Origin: Providencia rettgeri
GTDB lineage: Bacteria > Pseudomonadota > Gammaproteobacteria > Enterobacterales > Enterobacteriaceae
DNA length: 64,000 nt
Direction of reading: 5' to 3'
Assembly (NCBI GenBank): GCA_900455085.1
Contig: UGTZ01000001.1
Location: 4,469,779-4,533,778, forward strand
Part shown: piece after piece, positions 1-9,621 of the stretch
Layout: each line of letters opens with the position of its first letter
Position numbering within the stretch: the stretch's first letter is position 1
Made by a program: the position numbers and the translations under genes
Notes under the pieces: model-generated
Databases searched by the model: none
What the model was told of the DNA's origin: nothing
Seen by the model: the letters and a program-made list of their open reading frames with translations, nothing else

Positions 1-1376
1 ATCGTAAATTGTGGCCAGAACTTACGTACCTTGGCAAAGTTTTCATGGGCGCAATCATCATATTTCTTGCCCAGCAATAATGCACCATGTTGACGAATTT
101 CGGCTTCAGTAATATCACGGTTGTACACATTTGGCGGCATATGTTTTTCCATTGACCAGGGTTGGATCACATGCGGTCTATCCTTGCCATAAATAATAAA
201 CCATTGATATTGGTTATCTTCTCCACCAACATATTTAACTGGCGTGCCATATCGCTGATACCAACGCTGTTCCCCGTCTGCTATCAAGGTTTTTACGCCA
301 ATAAATTTTTGCCCTGCTCCACGGATATTCGCTGCCTGAACCGTGATATAACCAACCACGACTAAAACACCAAAAATGGCAAAACCAACCAATGACTTCT
401 TAAACGGTTTTCTTGGCATCACGGTTATTGAGCCAACAAATAAAGGCGCACTAATAGCCATAAATGGCTGCAACCATTCAGTTATTCGACCACCATCGTG
501 GAAAGAGAACCAGCCGTATATCACAACCAGTGGAAAAAGAAGGATAAAGTTAGCCATGCGGTTAGGCAACGCTTTAGGCCACCCTAACTTTCCGCCACTG
601 CAATAAACAATAATCGCAGCAATCACTAACGGATAAAACACGCTAAGTGCGGCTTGTGTGGTATGAAGATTAAACCCAGGGTCGATTTGTGAATCTACCC
701 ATTTGAACGCCGAAAAGTCCGTTGCCATCAACCAAAAGAAATTTGGCAATACCAAAGCAAACCATAAAGCAATCGCAAGGTAAAAAACAGGATGACGATA
801 ACTTTGACGAACTTGTTTTACGAATAGGGTCAATAAGAAAACAGACCCAACTAGCGCCAAGGTTGAGTATTTACCCATAGTTGCAAGACCCGCAAATAAG
901 GCAAACGGTAACCACCATGCAGGGTTATCATCAACAGCACGTAAAAAGAAATAGATAACCCAAGGCCATAATGTCACTAAAATATAGTTATCATTATAAG
1001 GAATGATATCGAAATTAATGACACCAGATAAATTCAACATTAGCATTGCAAACCAAGCGAAATCACGACGCCCAGTCAAACGAAAGGTTAGCTTCCACAC
1101 CCCAAGTAAACCAAATGCAATACCGACAAAATGGCTAAAATACCAATAAAAGCTGTAGGAGATATCAAGGTAAATTGCAGGCCACATCATGACGCCAACA
1201 AACCATGGGTTTTTAGGTGATCCCCACTCCCCATTCATTCCCCAGTTCACTGCTTCTACTGTGTCATAAGGTACGGTTGGGTCGAAATAAAAACTCGCTA
1301 AGATCCAAACTATGGCATAGCTTATGACCCATAAATAAACATATTTATTTGAAATTGATTGATTAGTGGCTGGCAT
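1..1376 (-). CDS. Family-39-type membrane glycosyltransferase, C-terminus cut by window edge
   Basis: The reading frame opens at the ATG complementary to 1374-1376 and stays open for 458 codons to the left edge, so the C-terminus is missing. The protein is strongly hydrophobic, with many membrane segments. An acidic, aromatic first loop (DPTVPYDTVEAVNWG, about residues 32-46) resembles the GT-C fold of ArnT/PMT-type enzymes, which move sugars from polyprenyl carriers on the periplasmic side. A soluble C-terminal part begins after about residue 370. It sits 200 bp downstream of waaA on the same strand, so a role in decorating lipid A or LPS core is likely but inferred. Donor and acceptor cannot be read from the sequence. 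Confidence 0.75.
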   Translation of the reverse strand, partial: MPATNQSISNKYVYLWVISYAIVWILASFYFDPTVPYDTVEAVNWGMNGEWGSPKNPWFVGVMMWPAIYLDISYSFYWYFSHFVGIAFGLLGVWKLTFRLTGRRDFAWFAMLMLNLSGVINFDIIPYNDNYILVTLWPWVIYFFLRAVDDNPAWWLPFALFAGLATMGKYSTLALVGSVFLLTLFVKQVRQSYRHPVFYLAIALWFALVLPNFFWLMATDFSAFKWVDSQIDPGFNLHTTQAALSVFYPLVIAAIIVYCSGGKLGWPKALPNRMANFILLFPLVVIYGWFSFHDGGRITEWLQPFMAISAPLFVGSITVMPRKPFKKSLVGFAIFGVLVVVGYITVQAANIRGAGQKFIGVKTLIADGEQRWYQRYGTPVKYVGGEDNQYQWFIIYGKDRPHVIQPWSMEKHMPPNVYNRDITEAEIRQHGALLLGKKYDDCAHENFAKVRKFWPQFT

Positions 1377-1575
1377 ATAGTCTTAAAAAGATAAGCAAAA
1401 GTTCCAACATTCCATTTGGATACTACCCTAATAGTAATAAACCAAATCGAATGACTCTATAATAAACGAGGCAGTCTACTATAGTTTAAATGCAATACTA
1501 GGATGTGCCATAAAATATTCGCAATTCATTGCTGTAATGTTCAAGTTAATACTCAAAAAAAGACATTACTTAGCT

Positions 1576-2856
1576 TTATTGCTCTCTCGGGGGTAAATAG
1601 GGTTGTAACAGTTTTAATAATCGTTGAAGAGCGCCTTGGTTCTCATGAAGAACCTCAGCGGCATGGCGCCCATAATATAACCGGTAATCTTCATCAGAAA
1701 GTAAACTTGTCACGGCTTGAGCCATTGATTCACTGTCTGTCACCGTAATTAAGCCATCTGCTTGAGTTAGTTTTCCACAAATATCTTTGAAATTAAATGT
1801 GTGAGGCCCCATTAACACAGGTAGCGCATGAGCTGCCGCTTCGAGCGGGTTATGCCCTCCAGTTTCTACCAAGCTTCCCCCGACAAAAGCAATGTCTGCA
1901 ATTCCATATAACAGCATCAGTTCACCCATGGTATCACCAATCACCACTTGAACATCTGCGGAAGGAATCGTATTCGCACTGCGACGAATAAAGGTTAAAC
2001 CGGCTTTTTGAGTTAGTTCTTCTGCTTTGGCAAAGCGTTCTGGATGACGAGGGACTAAAATTAACAATAAATCAGGAAAACCAGATAATAATTTTTGATG
2101 TGTTTCTAAGACAATCGCTTCTTCACCCTCGTGAGTGCTGGTCGCTATCCAGACTGGGCGATGCGCCGCCCATTGGCGGCGTAAAGTTATTGCTCTGACA
2201 GCTAATTCAGGCGTCACAGAGATATCAAACTTCAGGCTCCCCGTGACACTCAATTGCATTCGCCGCAACCCTAATTGAACGAAACGTTCACCATCTTCCT
2301 GATGCTGTGCTGCGACCATGGTGACATTACGAAGCATTCGTTTCACAAAGCTGCCTAGCTTTTGATACCCTGCAGCAGAGCGCTCAGAAAGTCTTGCATT
2401 TGCAATAACCAATGGAATTTTACGTTTATGCAACTGGTTAATCATATTTGGCCATAGCTCAGTTTCCATTATGATCACAAGTTTTGGGTCGACTTGTTTC
2501 AGGAAGCGGTGCATTGAGCCAGGAAGGTCATAAGGTAAATAAACGTGGTCGACATCATCACCAAATGCAGAAAGAACACGCTCTGAACCCGTTGGTGTCA
2601 TCGTGGTTACTGTAATTGGTAAAGACGGATAATGATGGCGAAGTGCGCGGACTAGTGGAACGGCTGCGAGGGTTTCCCCGACAGAAACTGAATGTAATAA
2701 AATACCTTGAGGTTTTACTTTTCCCGCACAAAAGCCATATCGTTCACCCCAGCGTTTACGATAGGCAGGCGCTTTACGGCTGCGCAGCAATAAGCGAACC
2801 CATATAAATGGTTGGATAAGATAAAGAAGTACCTGATATAGACGCAGCAATAACAT
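1576..2856 (-). CDS. waaA: 3-deoxy-D-manno-octulosonic acid (Kdo) transferase
   Basis: Transfers Kdo from CMP-Kdo to the lipid A precursor at the cytoplasmic face of the inner membrane, the first step of LPS core assembly. The 426-residue product matches the usual length and has an N-terminal membrane anchor (MLLLRLYQVLLYLIQPF). It carries the family motifs SVSVGETLA, ETELWPN, GSLKFD, GDTMGEL and GGHNPLEAA. A longer reading would begin at TTG 2877. I chose ATG 2856 because it aligns with the E. coli N-terminus. It is divergent from coaD, its usual neighbour in enterobacteria. Confidence 0.95.
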   Translation of the reverse strand: MLLLRLYQVLLYLIQPFIWVRLLLRSRKAPAYRKRWGERYGFCAGKVKPQGILLHSVSVGETLAAVPLVRALRHHYPSLPITVTTMTPTGSERVLSAFGDDVDHVYLPYDLPGSMHRFLKQVDPKLVIIMETELWPNMINQLHKRKIPLVIANARLSERSAAGYQKLGSFVKRMLRNVTMVAAQHQEDGERFVQLGLRRMQLSVTGSLKFDISVTPELAVRAITLRRQWAAHRPVWIATSTHEGEEAIVLETHQKLLSGFPDLLLILVPRHPERFAKAEELTQKAGLTFIRRSANTIPSADVQVVIGDTMGELMLLYGIADIAFVGGSLVETGGHNPLEAAAHALPVLMGPHTFNFKDICGKLTQADGLITVTDSESMAQAVTSLLSDEDYRLYYGRHAAEVLHENQGALQRLLKLLQPYLPPREQ

Positions 2857-3047
2857 TCGATCTGATTCACTTACCAAAATTGGCGCTATCTTACCATAAA
2901 GCGCAAATAAAAGTGTGTAGAATATGCACCTAAAAATAGCAGTAAAATCTCATCTACAGTTGCAACCCTACTAGATAGCCGATAATGTTAACGCTTATTC
3001 ATGCTATTTTTTCGAATAGATAATACAAACAACGAGATACTATCATC

Positions 3048-3534
3048 ATGATACACAAGGCTATTTACCCTGGTACGTTCGACCCAGTAACATCAGGACA
3101 TGTTGATATTGTTACCCGAGCAGCAGCAATGTTTGACCATGTCCTGTTGGCTATTGCTAATAGCCAACGAAAAAACCCGATGTTTTCCCTTGATGAGCGC
3201 GTAGCCCTTGCTAAAGAAGTAACTTCTCACCTTGATAATGTTGAAGTTGTTGGGTTTTCTGAGCTTATGGCTAATTTTGCGCAAAAAAAATGGCGCAAAT
3301 ATTCTTATTCGGGGCGTTCGTTCTGTGGCTGATTTCGAATATGAGTGGCAATTAGCGAATATGAACCGCCATTTTGTTCCTGACTTGGAAACCGTATTTT
3401 TATTACCATCGCAGAGTTTATCCTTTGTTTCCTCTTCTTTAATCAAGGATGTTGCACTTCACGATGGTGATATTTCGTCTTTCCTACCCCCAGTGGTTGC
3501 TGAGGCAATGCTAAAGAAACTCAATAAAAAATAG
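3048..3534 (+). pseudogene. coaD: Phosphopantetheine adenylyltransferase, single-base frameshift (probably a sequence error)
   Basis: Catalyses the fourth step of coenzyme A synthesis (4'-phosphopantetheine plus ATP to dephospho-CoA). The N-terminus has the nucleotidyltransferase signature YPGTFDPVTSGHVDI. The C-terminal half (ILIRGVRSVADFEYE onward, with SSSLIKDVA) lies in the next frame. The shift is at an A8 run at 3283-3290. With seven A's the product reads through FAQKNGANILIRG and is 161 residues, against 159 in E. coli. Both halves are otherwise intact. CoaD is essential in enterobacteria, so a miscounted homopolymer is more likely than gene loss. Slippage in the A run is a weaker alternative. 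Confidence 0.93.
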
Positions 3535-3552
3535 CAAGGTTTCGCTATTTTT
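3526..3552. terminator. Bidirectional terminator between coaD and mutM
   Basis: AAAAATAGC (3527-3535) pairs with GCTATTTTT (3544-3552) around an 8-base loop. The A and T tracts at each foot suit termination in both directions. It overlaps the coaD stop codon and the mutM stop, so these convergent genes share it. Confidence 0.7.
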
Positions 3553-4354
3553 GACATTGCGGACAAAAGAAGGTACTACGTTGCCCCTGTTTAATGTTTT
3601 CTATTGGCGTACCACACATTGAGCAGGGTTCACCTTTTTTTCCATAGACAAACAATTCTTGGGCAAAGTAACCCGGTTTACCATCCGACTGTAAAAAATC
3701 TTTCAGTGTCGTACCGCCTTGTTCAATAGAGCGCTGTAACACCTTTTTGATCTGCAACACTAGTTCAGTAATTTCAGCTAACGTTAAGGTATTTGTGATT
3801 TTTTCAGGTGATATTTTTGTCGCAAATAATGCTTCGTTAGCATAAATATTGCCTACACCAACAACGACTTTGTTATCCATTAACCATGGCTTAATTGCCA
3901 CTTTTTTCTTTTGCGCTAATTCATAAAGATATTGCGGGTTAAAGGCGTCTGATAATGGCTCAGGCCCTAAGTGTGCAAGTACCGAACTGTTTTCTAAATC
4001 ATCACACCAGAGCCAAGCGCCAAACCGGCGAGGATCCGTATAGCGTAATACCTTGCCATCTCGCATAACTAAATCCACGTGGTCATGTTTTTCTTCAGGC
4101 AATTCTTCGGTCAGAATACGCACACTACCAGACATTCCCAAGTGAACAATAATCCAGCCTTTTTGCAACTCAATCAGCAAATACTTAGCGCGACGTTGAA
4201 CACTCAAAACCGCTTCATCTGATAAACTTTTAATTTGTTCACTAACTGGCCAACGTAAACGACCGTTACGTACAATGGCGTAAGAGATTGTATTACCGAC
4301 TAAATGTGGCTCTATTCCACGACGACTGGTCTCAACTTCTGGTAGTTCTGGCAT
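3545..4354 (-). CDS. mutM: Formamidopyrimidine-DNA glycosylase
   Basis: Base-excision repair enzyme that removes 8-oxoguanine and formamidopyrimidines and nicks the abasic site. The 269-residue product starts PELPEVE after Met, giving the catalytic Pro and Glu. It has the conserved Lys in RRAKYLL near residue 57. It ends in a C-x2-C...C-x2-C zinc finger (CSMCG...FFCPQCQK). It begins 21 bp after the waaK-like gene stops, so it may be read through from the LPS core operon. It converges on coaD. Confidence 0.97.
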   Translation of the reverse strand: MPELPEVETSRRGIEPHLVGNTISYAIVRNGRLRWPVSEQIKSLSDEAVLSVQRRAKYLLIELQKGWIIVHLGMSGSVRILTEELPEEKHDHVDLVMRDGKVLRYTDPRRFGAWLWCDDLENSSVLAHLGPEPLSDAFNPQYLYELAQKKKVAIKPWLMDNKVVVGVGNIYANEALFATKISPEKITNTLTLAEITELVLQIKKVLQRSIEQGGTTLKDFLQSDGKPGYFAQELFVYGKKGEPCSMCGTPIENIKQGQRSTFFCPQCQK

Positions 4355-4375
4355 ATATAAACTCGCATTTTTCGC

Positions 4376-5521
4376 TTAGGGATACCATTTCGCAATTACC
4401 CCCATGAGCTCATCTTTGACAATTTCCCAAGTGAAATTATCATAAGCATGTTTTTTAGCATGGTAAGCTATTTCTTGACTATTTGGGTGATTTAACGCGC
4501 TAGTAATATCCTCCGCCATACTCAAAGGCGAAAGTGGCTCCCTGAAAATAAACCCAGTTTTATTATGGGAAATAAACTCTACCATTGCTCCTCGCTGGCT
4601 CGCTATCACAGGCCGACCCGAAGCCATCGCCTCTAATGCAACCATACAAAATGGCTCTGGAGCGATGGAAGGTACAGCAATCACATCCGCAAGAGAATAA
4701 TAGTGCCGAATTTTTTCAGGATGAACACCACCTAAGAAAATACACTGCTCACCCAAATTTTTTGCATAATCTTTTACTTCGTCTTGATATTGCGCTAGTT
4801 CACCTTTTAATGCAGCATTTGGGTCACCTACAATGACGAGCTTATAACGAGGGTCTTCTTTAAAGAAAGTCTCGCACGCCTGCATTAATTCAAGTAATCC
4901 TTTATCTCTAGCGATCCGGCCAGCGAATAAAACTATTTTATCTTCTGCTGTTAGCCCAAAATCCTCACGCTTGACCTCAGGTGGCTGAGCATAAATTTCA
5001 CCATCAAACCCATTACGAACAACTTCAATAAGCGCATTTGGTAAACGTTCTCTGTACCAATTTTTCATAAAATGGCTTGGCACAATGATTTTTATGTCTT
5101 CAGGGACATCTTTAGGCTCGTACAAATTATGCATGTGTAACACAACATTATTATGTCCTTCTTTCTTAATTATTTTTTTGAAGGATTTAATATGATTGTG
5201 AACAAAAATAACACTTTTATTCGGGTTTGGCGAAAATTGATGTTTAATTTTGACAATTCTATCTGCATAAGAATATGGGTCTAACCTTGTCCATTTCTTA
5301 AATAGTCTTGTATACACTTTTCCAAACTTAATACGCTCAATTTCACAATACTCATTAACAACAGAATGAGCGCTATATCCATCATTTCGTATACAAACGA
5401 TTCGGTTTTCAATGTCTAATCGTTTAGCGACATTGTACATCCACGATTCAATTGCAGCCGCACTTTTAGGAGGTATAGAAAATATAGGTGAAACTGTTAA
5501 GACAATCTTATTAATCATCAT
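4376..5521 (-). CDS. waaK: LPS core glycosyltransferase, GT4 family, WaaK-like
   Basis: About 381 residues with a GT-B, GT4 architecture. The N-terminal acceptor domain starts MINKIVLTVSPIFSIPP and closely resembles Salmonella WaaK (alpha-1,2-N-acetylglucosaminyltransferase of the outer core). The C-terminal donor domain has LFAGRIARDKGL and an E-x7-E-type motif (EPFCMVALEAMASG). Two Mets adjoin (5521 and 5518) and either could be the start. The longer reading to 5551 overlaps the upstream gene and lacks support. It is the last LPS gene before mutM. The sugar it adds is inferred from the resemblance only. Confidence 0.8.
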   Translation of the reverse strand: MMINKIVLTVSPIFSIPPKSAAAIESWMYNVAKRLDIENRIVCIRNDGYSAHSVVNEYCEIERIKFGKVYTRLFKKWTRLDPYSYADRIVKIKHQFSPNPNKSVIFVHNHIKSFKKIIKKEGHNNVVLHMHNLYEPKDVPEDIKIIVPSHFMKNWYRERLPNALIEVVRNGFDGEIYAQPPEVKREDFGLTAEDKIVLFAGRIARDKGLLELMQACETFFKEDPRYKLVIVGDPNAALKGELAQYQDEVKDYAKNLGEQCIFLGGVHPEKIRHYYSLADVIAVPSIAPEPFCMVALEAMASGRPVIASQRGAMVEFISHNKTGFIFREPLSPLSMAEDITSALNHPNSQEIAYHAKKHAYDNFTWEIVKDELMGVIAKWYP

Positions 5522-5522
5522 A

Positions 5523-6540
5523 TTATTTTCTTTTTTTTGTATGTTTTTCAAACAAGTAATATATGCCTGACAAAATACCTGATAAATAAGAGCCTTGCTT
5601 TAATAAGTGCTTGTACTCTTTTTTCCTTTCAGCAAATTTAGTGGCACACTTTAAATCATCCTTTGTCCAAGGTGATTGTGCTAATGCTTTATAAAAAGGC
5701 TGAGAAGAAGGATAGTTCGCCCATTTATGCCAAGGCTTACTCACCCCCGTGTAATGAATTAAAACTGTTTCAGGTGTAATAATGGTTTGATATTTTTGAT
5801 GAGTTCGGTCATACAGTTCATTTTTTAGTGTATAAACCGTATTAAATTTCTGATTAAGTAATATCAGGTCATTCCTTAAAATAAGGTTTAACACATCTTG
5901 ATCTGGGTACTTAAATCGTTGTTTCGCATTTTCTGCAGATAACAATTCGAAACATTGCTGAGTAACTCGTTTTTCGTGCCATTTTTTTAAGTTCACAAAC
6001 ATAACACCCGAGTTAAAATAGGTCTCAGCTAACTTTGGAGTGTGAAGCCGTGTCTCACTTTTTGTTCTTACACCGATGTCATCGGCAATAACACCACAAA
6101 CTTTATCTTTAATTAAATCAGCCGCCAAATTCAATTGGCCATTACAGATAACATCCGCATCCAAATATAGAGCAACATCATAATCTTTCGAGAGATAGTC
6201 TAAAGCAACTAACCGAAAATACATTGCTGAAGACCAAATATCAGAAGCTGGCAATGTTTTTAGTAATTGATTATCCAATTCATAAATATGAAATTCAGCT
6301 GGAAACTGATGAGAAATAACCTTCAGCTTCTCTAAAAAGCTAGGGCTGACTTTATCTAAAAAATAATGAAATCTGAAGAGCGTATTTGGGTTATTAATAA
6401 GTAAAGAGACCGCTGAAACACCAGCACCAAAACTGATAGTTTTCATCCGAACCATAAATAACATCAAGACATGGTAATGAGGAATTACTCGTATTAGCCC
6501 CCTCATTTAGTAGGTATTTATTTGTTATCAGGTTATTCAT
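5523..6540 (-). pseudogene. waaJ: LPS core glycosyltransferase, GT8 family, WaaJ-like; single-base frameshift
   Basis: GT8 retaining glycosyltransferase of the outer core. It has the metal-binding DxD motif in YLDADVIC, a conserved DQDVLN, and HYTGVSKPWHKWANYP near the C-terminus. The N-terminus (starting at ATG 6540, with CLDVIYGSDENYQF) lies in a different frame from FGAGVSAVSLLINN onward. The break is at an A4 run at 6429-6432 (T4 on the coding strand). Removing one base gives a 338-residue protein, the usual length. The ATG lies inside the end of waaL, suggesting translational coupling. A paralogue of the same family is the waaO-like gene. Donor sugar uncertain. Confidence 0.85.
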
Positions 6541-7771
6541 GGCACACTCTTTTCTGCTTAGTTGAACTATGTCCCATCATGGCGATTAAAAAACCTAAAA
6601 GAATACCTAAAGGCTTAAGGTCCACTTGTTCAAACATCCCACGAACGAGATAGAAACTAATAAGGCTTAACAGCAATGCAATGAAGGCAAAGTAAATTTC
6701 CGGTTCATTAGTCCTATTTTTTATCCCTTTCATTGAGGAATAGCACATTGACAAAAATACTGCACTAAATATCACTAGCCCAGCAATACCCGCACCAAAC
6801 CAAATATAAAGCCAAATATTATGGGGCCCAATAGAATATCTAGCGATCCATTTAGGGTGATGTTTAACTACACTGTTGTATTTCTCATGATATATTTTAT
6901 CACCAACCCCATAGCCAATTATAGGATTTTCCAGTATAAGCTCAAAAGCGGTTCCTTGCGTACCATTAGTATAACGGTGAGAGCTATCTGTCTGCTCTAG
7001 CTTATAAAACAGTTTATTACTTGTATCGGGATAAATTAGTTTAATTGAAATAAGTGAAATTACCGAAAGGCATAATACAACTCCAATTAGCTTCCAAGGA
7101 CGTTTAAAACACAAAAATAATAACCCCGCGACTGCGGCTGCAACCCATGCCCCTCGAGCTAACGTTCCAAGTAAAACAAACAGAAATACAATACTTAAAA
7201 TATAGAAATAAATAAGTCTAGATTTAGGCAATAAATACCAAAGAATAGGAAGTATTGGAAAGAAGAAAACTAACGCATCCGAAACATGCCTAAAATCATA
7301 GGTAGTAAACGGTAAGATACCCTGCTGATAGGCTATATAGTAGCGGTATAACTCAACAAGTAAAACTAAGGCTAACGATACAGTAAAACTCGTTAATAAT
7401 AGTTTTGAAATCTCTTTTAGGCTTTCTCTATATAAAATAATTGGCAATAAAAGTGATAAACTTAGTATTCCATAATTCAATAAATTATTGTTAATAGTTT
7501 TAATAGATACACTTAATATATTTGAATAAGATGTTGATACGTAAAGAAAAATAGAAAAAACAATAACTAAATATAAAAGTTTATTATTTAATCTTTTTAG
7601 CACTTTTTTTGTATCTAAAGACAGATAAACCAAAGATGTGGCTATCATCAAATAGAACAGAATATGCTTATATCTGGTTACATTTTCCACAAAAAAAAGA
7701 ACAACAAAGATTAGCACCAAAGCTTTGTTATACTTTGAGAGAATACTTTCATTTCTATCTAAAAAAGACAT
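6533..7771 (-). CDS. waaL: O-antigen ligase
   Basis: Polytopic inner-membrane protein of 412 residues with about 10-12 hydrophobic segments. It transfers undecaprenyl-linked O-antigen to the completed lipid A-core on the periplasmic side. Family marks are the Arg in GTLARGAWVAA and the large periplasmic loop ending SIGPHNIWLYIWFG, which holds the conserved His. The ATG has an AT-rich upstream region. Its position within a waa gene run supports the call, since ligases are poorly conserved in sequence. Confidence 0.88.
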   Translation of the reverse strand: MSFLDRNESILSKYNKALVLIFVVLFFVENVTRYKHILFYLMIATSLVYLSLDTKKVLKRLNNKLLYLVIVFSIFLYVSTSYSNILSVSIKTINNNLLNYGILSLSLLLPIILYRESLKEISKLLLTSFTVSLALVLLVELYRYYIAYQQGILPFTTYDFRHVSDALVFFFPILPILWYLLPKSRLIYFYILSIVFLFVLLGTLARGAWVAAAVAGLLFLCFKRPWKLIGVVLCLSVISLISIKLIYPDTSNKLFYKLEQTDSSHRYTNGTQGTAFELILENPIIGYGVGDKIYHEKYNSVVKHHPKWIARYSIGPHNIWLYIWFGAGIAGLVIFSAVFLSMCYSSMKGIKNRTNEPEIYFAFIALLLSLISFYLVRGMFEQVDLKPLGILLGFLIAMMGHSSTKQKRVCHE

Positions 7772-7785
7772 AACTTGCCCAATTA

Positions 7786-8799
7786 TTATTTACTTAATTT
7801 AACCAAAAAATACTGAAGATTATTTTTTATACCAGAGAGAATTTTTCCCTGATTAAACATATGCTTAGCACAATAGCGCAAATGATTACTGCTGTTAGCC
7901 TTCAGTAACGGAATGTCTTTCCAAGGTGATGCATTTTTTGCATTAATAAAGGGCTGAGCTGTTGGGTAATTAGCCCACTCATGCCAAGGCTTAGTTGGGC
8001 CAATATAATGAATCAATACAGTTTCAGGCGTTATTGGGTTCTCTTTTTTACCTTTTTGCAGCTCATAATTAATACTATATTGAGTGTTGTATTTGCCATC
8101 AAGGTAAATGACTTTCCCTGTTAATAGCATATTTAAGATATCTTGATCTAAATAGGATAATTTTGCTTTAACAACATCTTGAGAAAGTAAGTCCATTGCT
8201 TTCGTTGAGATATCAAATTTTGACCAATTCACTAAATTTAAGACTAAAAAACCTGCATTAAAATATCCCGAAGCGATGCTCGGGATCCCTAACGCATCAG
8301 CTCTTTTTTGCCACCAAATGCTATCCCTTTCTGGGACAACTGCAGCTATTTCATCATCTTTAAACGGAATATTTAACAGTGGCTGCAGCGTTCCTTGACA
8401 CATAATATCTGCATCCATATAGATCATTCTATCTAGCTGGTTTGAAAAGTAATCCGCAATAATAAACCTGAAATAAGTTGCATATGACCAATTTTTGGTA
8501 CTTGGAAGCGATTTAAGCTGTTCACAGTCAACTAAATAAACTTTAATACTCGTCTTATATTGCTCTGCGAGCTGTTTAAATAATTTACTTTGCTCATCAT
8601 CAAAGTAGTCAGTAAACACATGAAATGAAAAAGAGATATCAGGATTTGTTTTTAATAGAGAAGCAATCGAGATCCCACAACCATATAGAAAATTACGGTC
8701 AATCCCATAGGAAATATGTAAGCTATCATTATTAACAATAGCGTCTGGTGACGATAAATCAATTTGCTGTGTAACCGCATTTTCTTTATTGAAGAACAT
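7786..8799 (-). CDS. waaO: LPS core glycosyltransferase, GT8 family, WaaO/WaaI-like
   Basis: 337 residues. It begins MFFNKENAV like E. coli WaaO and carries SYGIDRNFLYGCGISIASLL, a DxD motif in IYMDADIMCQG, SYLDQDILN, and IHYIGPTKPWHEWANYP. Known homologues add glucose (WaaO) or galactose (WaaI) alpha-1,3 to the first outer-core glucose. Which sugar is used here cannot be decided from sequence. It follows waaP by 24 bp and precedes waaL by 14 bp in the same operon. Confidence 0.85.
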   Translation of the reverse strand: MFFNKENAVTQQIDLSSPDAIVNNDSLHISYGIDRNFLYGCGISIASLLKTNPDISFSFHVFTDYFDDEQSKLFKQLAEQYKTSIKVYLVDCEQLKSLPSTKNWSYATYFRFIIADYFSNQLDRMIYMDADIMCQGTLQPLLNIPFKDDEIAAVVPERDSIWWQKRADALGIPSIASGYFNAGFLVLNLVNWSKFDISTKAMDLLSQDVVKAKLSYLDQDILNMLLTGKVIYLDGKYNTQYSINYELQKGKKENPITPETVLIHYIGPTKPWHEWANYPTAQPFINAKNASPWKDIPLLKANSSNHLRYCAKHMFNQGKILSGIKNNLQYFLVKLSK

Positions 8800-8823
8800 T
8801 TATATCTCTCTTCTCTCTTTGAC

Positions 8824-9621
8824 TCACAATGACTTTCTAATTGTGCGTTCTTTAATTTGTGCAGCTTTGCTTTCCGCTTTAGCTATCAATGATGTTTCTT
8901 GGTGCAAAATAACTCGCAGCGATAAGCCAAAATAGATTTTCATAAAACGAAGAATATCACGCTGAGTTAGCCCAATATTTAATGATGAGTAATATAAACC
9001 AATTAAATCTTTATTGCGCCAACGGGTTGGAACAGAATTTCTGAGTTGTGCCCGATGTAAATCAATTACTGATATTTTTAACTGTTCTTCATTTTCCGTA
9101 AATGGCAAGTGCAGTAAAAAATGGCAAATATAACAATCACGATGGTTAATACCGGTCGCGTGCATTTTACGCACCATCTTCGCAACACGACGAATAATCA
9201 TTTGTTTGGTACTAAAAGTTGGCGGGTTATCTAGCCAATTTGCACAATAATCTTCCAAACTCACCGTCGGGGTCAGATCTTCAGTAATAATAAAGGAGTG
9301 ACGACGAAGAGGGTTAATCCCTTTTTGCCCAAAAGCTCGACCATTCATCGTGTCAACTCCCACTTGAGTCAGTTGATGAATAGCATTCCACTCTCGATCA
9401 GCGCCTAATACCGGCAACCGAAAAGAAAATAGATTTTTAAGAACTTCCTTTAGTGTAGTCCCATAATGAATTTTTATAAAATAGCTGCGTCCCTCAAGTT
9501 CAAAACGCAGAGTTTTACGCGATTCTAACGCACGAAAAACTTCACCTTGTAGCTTATCCACCTCGATAAATGGATCTTTATTCTTCCACAATTCACTAAA
9601 AGGGGGTTTTAACTCAATCAT
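8824..9621 (-). CDS. waaP: LPS core heptose(I) kinase
   Basis: Phosphorylates the first heptose of the inner core at O-4, which underlies outer-membrane stability and polymyxin/SDS resistance in enterobacteria. 265 residues with a protein-kinase-like fold. The catalytic loop is GINHRDCYICHFLLH (catalytic Asp after Arg) and the metal-binding segment is SVIDLHRAQ. The start overlaps the waaG stop by 8 bp, the usual coupling in waaQGP operons. Confidence 0.95.
   Translation of the reverse strand: MIELKPPFSELWKNKDPFIEVDKLQGEVFRALESRKTLRFELEGRSYFIKIHYGTTLKEVLKNLFSFRLPVLGADREWNAIHQLTQVGVDTMNGRAFGQKGINPLRRHSFIITEDLTPTVSLEDYCANWLDNPPTFSTKQMIIRRVAKMVRKMHATGINHRDCYICHFLLHLPFTENEEQLKISVIDLHRAQLRNSVPTRWRNKDLIGLYYSSLNIGLTQRDILRFMKIYFGLSLRVILHQETSLIAKAESKAAQIKERTIRKSL

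Noticed and set aside
162..606. Small plus-strand frames at the left edge
   Set aside because: They lie antisense within the long membrane glycosyltransferase frame and show no family features.
3283..3290. Programmed frameshifting in coaD
   Set aside because: No known CoaD uses it, and six other genes here have comparable indels in homopolymers, so error is the simpler cause.
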